A program made the translations under genes and the position numbers. Under the pieces are notes generated by a model, which made no database searches, had not been told where the DNA came from, and saw only the letters and a program-made list of their open reading frames with translations. Source: Pseudomonas sp. ZH-FAD (lineage in GTDB: Bacteria; Pseudomonadota; Gammaproteobacteria; Pseudomonadales; Pseudomonadaceae). Taken from it: 64,000 bases of DNA. The first letter of the stretch is position 1, and every line of letters starts with the position of its first letter. Location: NCBI RefSeq assembly GCF_002803095.1, contig NZ_PGLR01000005.1, forward strand, positions 62,001-126,000, read 5' to 3'. Positions 62,058 to 64,000 of this stretch are shown here, in pieces.

Positions 62058-62813
62058 CTACGGCGCGATGGGGGGCATCGGCGCATGCGGCAGCCAGCGC
62101 CCGAGGATCGCCGCGAGGCTGCCGTCCTCATGCATCTGCTGCAACGCGCGTTGCCAGCGCACCACACGCACCACCGAAGTCTGCGGGGAGAAAGCGATGT
62201 AATAGGCCGAGCGCATGAACGGCACGTGCGCGGTGACGTCCTGCGGTTTGAGATCGACAGCAGCCAGCTCGCCAGCCAGGGTCAGGTCTTCGGTAGCAAT
62301 CAGGTTGACCCGGCCATGCTTGAGCATGGTCACCATCTGTTTCGAACTGGGCACGCCGTAGAGGTTGGTAAAGCCCCTCGCGCTGAGGGTCTCGAAGGTG
62401 TACCACTGCTTGGGCAGCGCTAGTGGCCCGCTGGCCGCGGCCTGCTCCAAGGTGTCGATGACGAGCTCACGCGACTTGAGCGAATAGAAGCTGGTGGTAC
62501 CGACCACTATGGGCCCGACCCACTGAAACCTGTTCTCGCGCTCAGGAGTGCGCACGGTGGAAAACAGCGCGACATCCTCATCCTGTTGAGCCAGATGCAA
62601 TGCTCGCGTCCAGGGCATCAGTTCGATCTGGCCGCTGTCGCCGGTGCGCGCCAGTAATGCTCTGACCACCTCGACGGAGAAACCGCTGGGCTCGCCCTCG
62701 CGCAAGAAGCTCATTGGCGGCGCATCCTCGGTGAGCAGACGCAACTGAGCCTCCACCGGAGCGCACAACACCACCAGCAGGACACACAGCCATCGATTAA
62801 TACACTTGGCCAT
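62058..62813 (-). CDS. Periplasmic PBPb-type binding protein, paralogue 1
   Basis: A 251-residue protein with a signal peptide (CVLLVVLCAPVEAQ) and a solute-binding fold of the SBP_bac_3 type: RLLTEDAPPMSFLREGEPSG, ELMPWTRALHLAQ, ALFSTVRTPERE and FQWVGPIVVG. It shares its whole layout with the next gene. No permease or ATPase gene is adjacent, so it may serve another transporter or act as a sensor. ATG 62813 is chosen to place the signal peptide at the N-terminus. Confidence 0.87.
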   Translation of the reverse strand: MAKCINRWLCVLLVVLCAPVEAQLRLLTEDAPPMSFLREGEPSGFSVEVVRALLARTGDSGQIELMPWTRALHLAQQDEDVALFSTVRTPERENRFQWVGPIVVGTTSFYSLKSRELVIDTLEQAAASGPLALPKQWYTFETLSARGFTNLYGVPSSKQMVTMLKHGRVNLIATEDLTLAGELAAVDLKPQDVTAHVPFMRSAYYIAFSPQTSVVRVVRWQRALQQMHEDGSLAAILGRWLPHAPMPPIAP

Positions 62814-62866
62814 CACCGCCCCTCCCGCTTGCAGCCTAGCAAGACGTGGAGCGCCATGCAGCCACT

Positions 62867-63640
62867 TCACTCGAGGCGCAGCAAATCGACCAATGTCCGC
62901 TCATCGGCCGTCGGAAACCAGTGTCGATAGATCCGCTCCAGGCTGCCGTCATGACGCATCTGCTGCAGCGCCTGCTGCCATCGCGCGACACGAGCGGCAT
63001 CCGTCTGCAGGGAAAAGGCGATATAGGAGTCATTGGGCATCAGATCGAACTGCGCCTGCAGTTGCCCTGCATGCATGCCCTGTTCGGCAAGCATGCCGTC
63101 GAGGGTCAGGTTGTTGGCCAGCAGCAGCTTGACCCGGCCATGGCGAAACATGCGCAGCATGTCCTGAGGCGTAGGCACGCCATACAGGTTGTCCAGCTCC
63201 TGTTCACGCAGCAGTTCGTAGCTGTACCACTGCTTGGGCACGGCGAGGGTGCCGAGCTGGCGCACGTCGTCCAGGCTAGTGACTCGCAGCCCGGCATCCT
63301 TGTGCGTGTAGAAGCGCGTATAGCCTCGCGCGATCGGCCCGACCCACTGAAACTCGGCTTCGCGCTGCGCCGTGCGCACGGTGGAGAACAGCGCGGTGTC
63401 GGCCTGATGACGAACCTGGTGATAGCCGCGTGTCCAGGGCACCAGTTCGATGCGCGCCAGCTCACCGGTACGGCGGATCAACTCTTCGACCACCGCCACA
63501 GCCATGCCACTCGGCTTGCCATTCTCGAGATAGCTGAAGGGTCGATAGTCTTCGGTATACAGCCGCAACTCGGCAGCCGTCACGTGGACGCAGAAACTGC
63601 AGAACAACAACAGAGCTGCGAGCAGGTACTTCAGGTTCAT
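62867..63640 (-). CDS. Periplasmic PBPb-type binding protein, paralogue 2
   Basis: A 257-residue protein with signal peptide (YLLAALLLFCSFCVHVTA) and the same fold and motifs as paralogue 1: RLYTEDYRPFSYLENGKPSG, ELVPWTRGYHQVRHQ, ALFSTVRTAQRE, FQWVGPIARG, KQWYSYELL and LYGVP. The two are clearly tandem duplicates that have diverged. The ligand is unknown. Confidence 0.87.
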   Translation of the reverse strand: MNLKYLLAALLLFCSFCVHVTAAELRLYTEDYRPFSYLENGKPSGMAVAVVEELIRRTGELARIELVPWTRGYHQVRHQADTALFSTVRTAQREAEFQWVGPIARGYTRFYTHKDAGLRVTSLDDVRQLGTLAVPKQWYSYELLREQELDNLYGVPTPQDMLRMFRHGRVKLLLANNLTLDGMLAEQGMHAGQLQAQFDLMPNDSYIAFSLQTDAARVARWQQALQQMRHDGSLERIYRHWFPTADERTLVDLLRLE

Positions 63641-63719
63641 TGCACGCCACCGTCTAGAGCGCGCCCTACAGCGAATTCAGGGCGGCCAGGACAAGGATCA
63701 TAAACCCGCGCTCTGCCCA

Positions 63720-64000
63720 TCACCAAGGCTGTTGCGGCGCGGTCATATCGGCCAATTCCCTGGCGGTCAGTACCCGCGGCTCGAGCAACAGTTGCAGGCG
63801 TGAAATGGCGCGTTCGCCACTCAGGGCCCGATGCACCAGGCGCACCGCATGATCGCCCATGGCCTGCGGCTGCTGAAGCAACAGGGCGTGAATCTGTCCT
63901 TGTCTCACGGCATCGAACAGCAGGTCGCCTCCATCGAAGCCGACGAAACCCACCGCACCGGCCTTGCCCAACTGGCGCAGGGCCGCCAGTGTCGCCCGGC
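63720..64000 (-). CDS. Periplasmic-binding-protein-like sugar-type domain, C-terminal end (partial)
   Basis: The last 92 residues of a protein that runs off the window. VGFVGFDGGDLLFDAVRQG and ALLLQQPQAMGDHAVRLV are typical of the C-terminal lobe of Peripla_BP_4/LacI-type domains, as in ribose-binding proteins and LacI regulators. Which of the two it is cannot be decided without the N-terminus. Confidence 0.7.
   Translation of the reverse strand, partial: RATLAALRQLGKAGAVGFVGFDGGDLLFDAVRQGQIHALLLQQPQAMGDHAVRLVHRALSGERAISRLQLLLEPRVLTARELADMTAPQQPW

Overview
The window is high-GC DNA from a Pseudomonas-type gammaproteobacterium. The order speA, SUI1 protein, Nudix, DUF2333, gcbA-like cyclase, ctpL-like chemoreceptor, dsbD, aroQ, accB, accC, prmA, DUF3426 protein, dusB, fis, purH, purD, retS is, as I recall it, the order around PA4839-PA4856 of P. 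aeruginosa. The protein sequences fit that genus throughout. No rRNA, tRNA, CRISPR array, prophage or full insertion sequence was seen.

Layout. Bases 1-6430 hold a cell-envelope pair on the minus strand (pbpC, partial, and a very large alpha-2-macroglobulin lipoprotein), separated by a small DUF559 gene bracketed by palindromes. Bases 6.6-12.9 kb hold a MATE transporter, a DUF2214 membrane protein, speA, a SUI1 protein, a Nudix hydrolase and a DUF2333 protein. Bases 13.2-31.4 kb hold signalling genes (gcbA, ctpL, retS) and housekeeping genes (dsbD, aroQ-accB-accC, prmA, dusB-fis, purH, purD). From marC onward (31.6-58.3 kb) the window is a nitrogen-scavenging island. It contains ATP-dependent urea amidolyase (allophanate hydrolase and urea carboxylase), a GntR regulator, the urea ABC transporter urtABCDE, and urease genes ureD, ureA, ureB and ureC with two acetyltransferases between them. 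Inserted between urtE and ureD is a cluster that matches a taurine-nitrogen/isethionate pathway: class III aminotransferase, MocR regulator, four-gene amino-acid-type ABC transporter, short-chain reductase and TauE-type exporter. Bases 58.4-64 kb hold an AT-richer lipoprotein gene, hemerythrin, a zinc-finger protein, an oxaloacetate decarboxylase-type enzyme, an isolated T2SS-F protein and two tandem periplasmic binding proteins.

How it works together. Urea is imported by UrtABCDE and can be split either by urea carboxylase plus allophanate hydrolase or by urease (ureEFG are not in the window). Both the amidolyase operon and ureD have good sigma-54 promoter matches, and the amidolyase promoter has two NtrC-like sites 21 bp apart, so both look nitrogen-controlled. 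The taurine cluster would donate its amino group to 2-oxoglutarate or pyruvate and discard the carbon and sulfur as isethionate. Its two divergent promoter regions share an identically spaced bipartite motif.

Most intergenic gaps, including gaps inside the urt, ure and transporter operons, carry palindromes. Many are REP-like pairs that begin with GTAG, in several sequence families. Separately, two copies of a compact 71-73 nt hairpin element (after accC and after purH) share flanks and an internal loop exactly, while their stems differ in sequence yet still pair.
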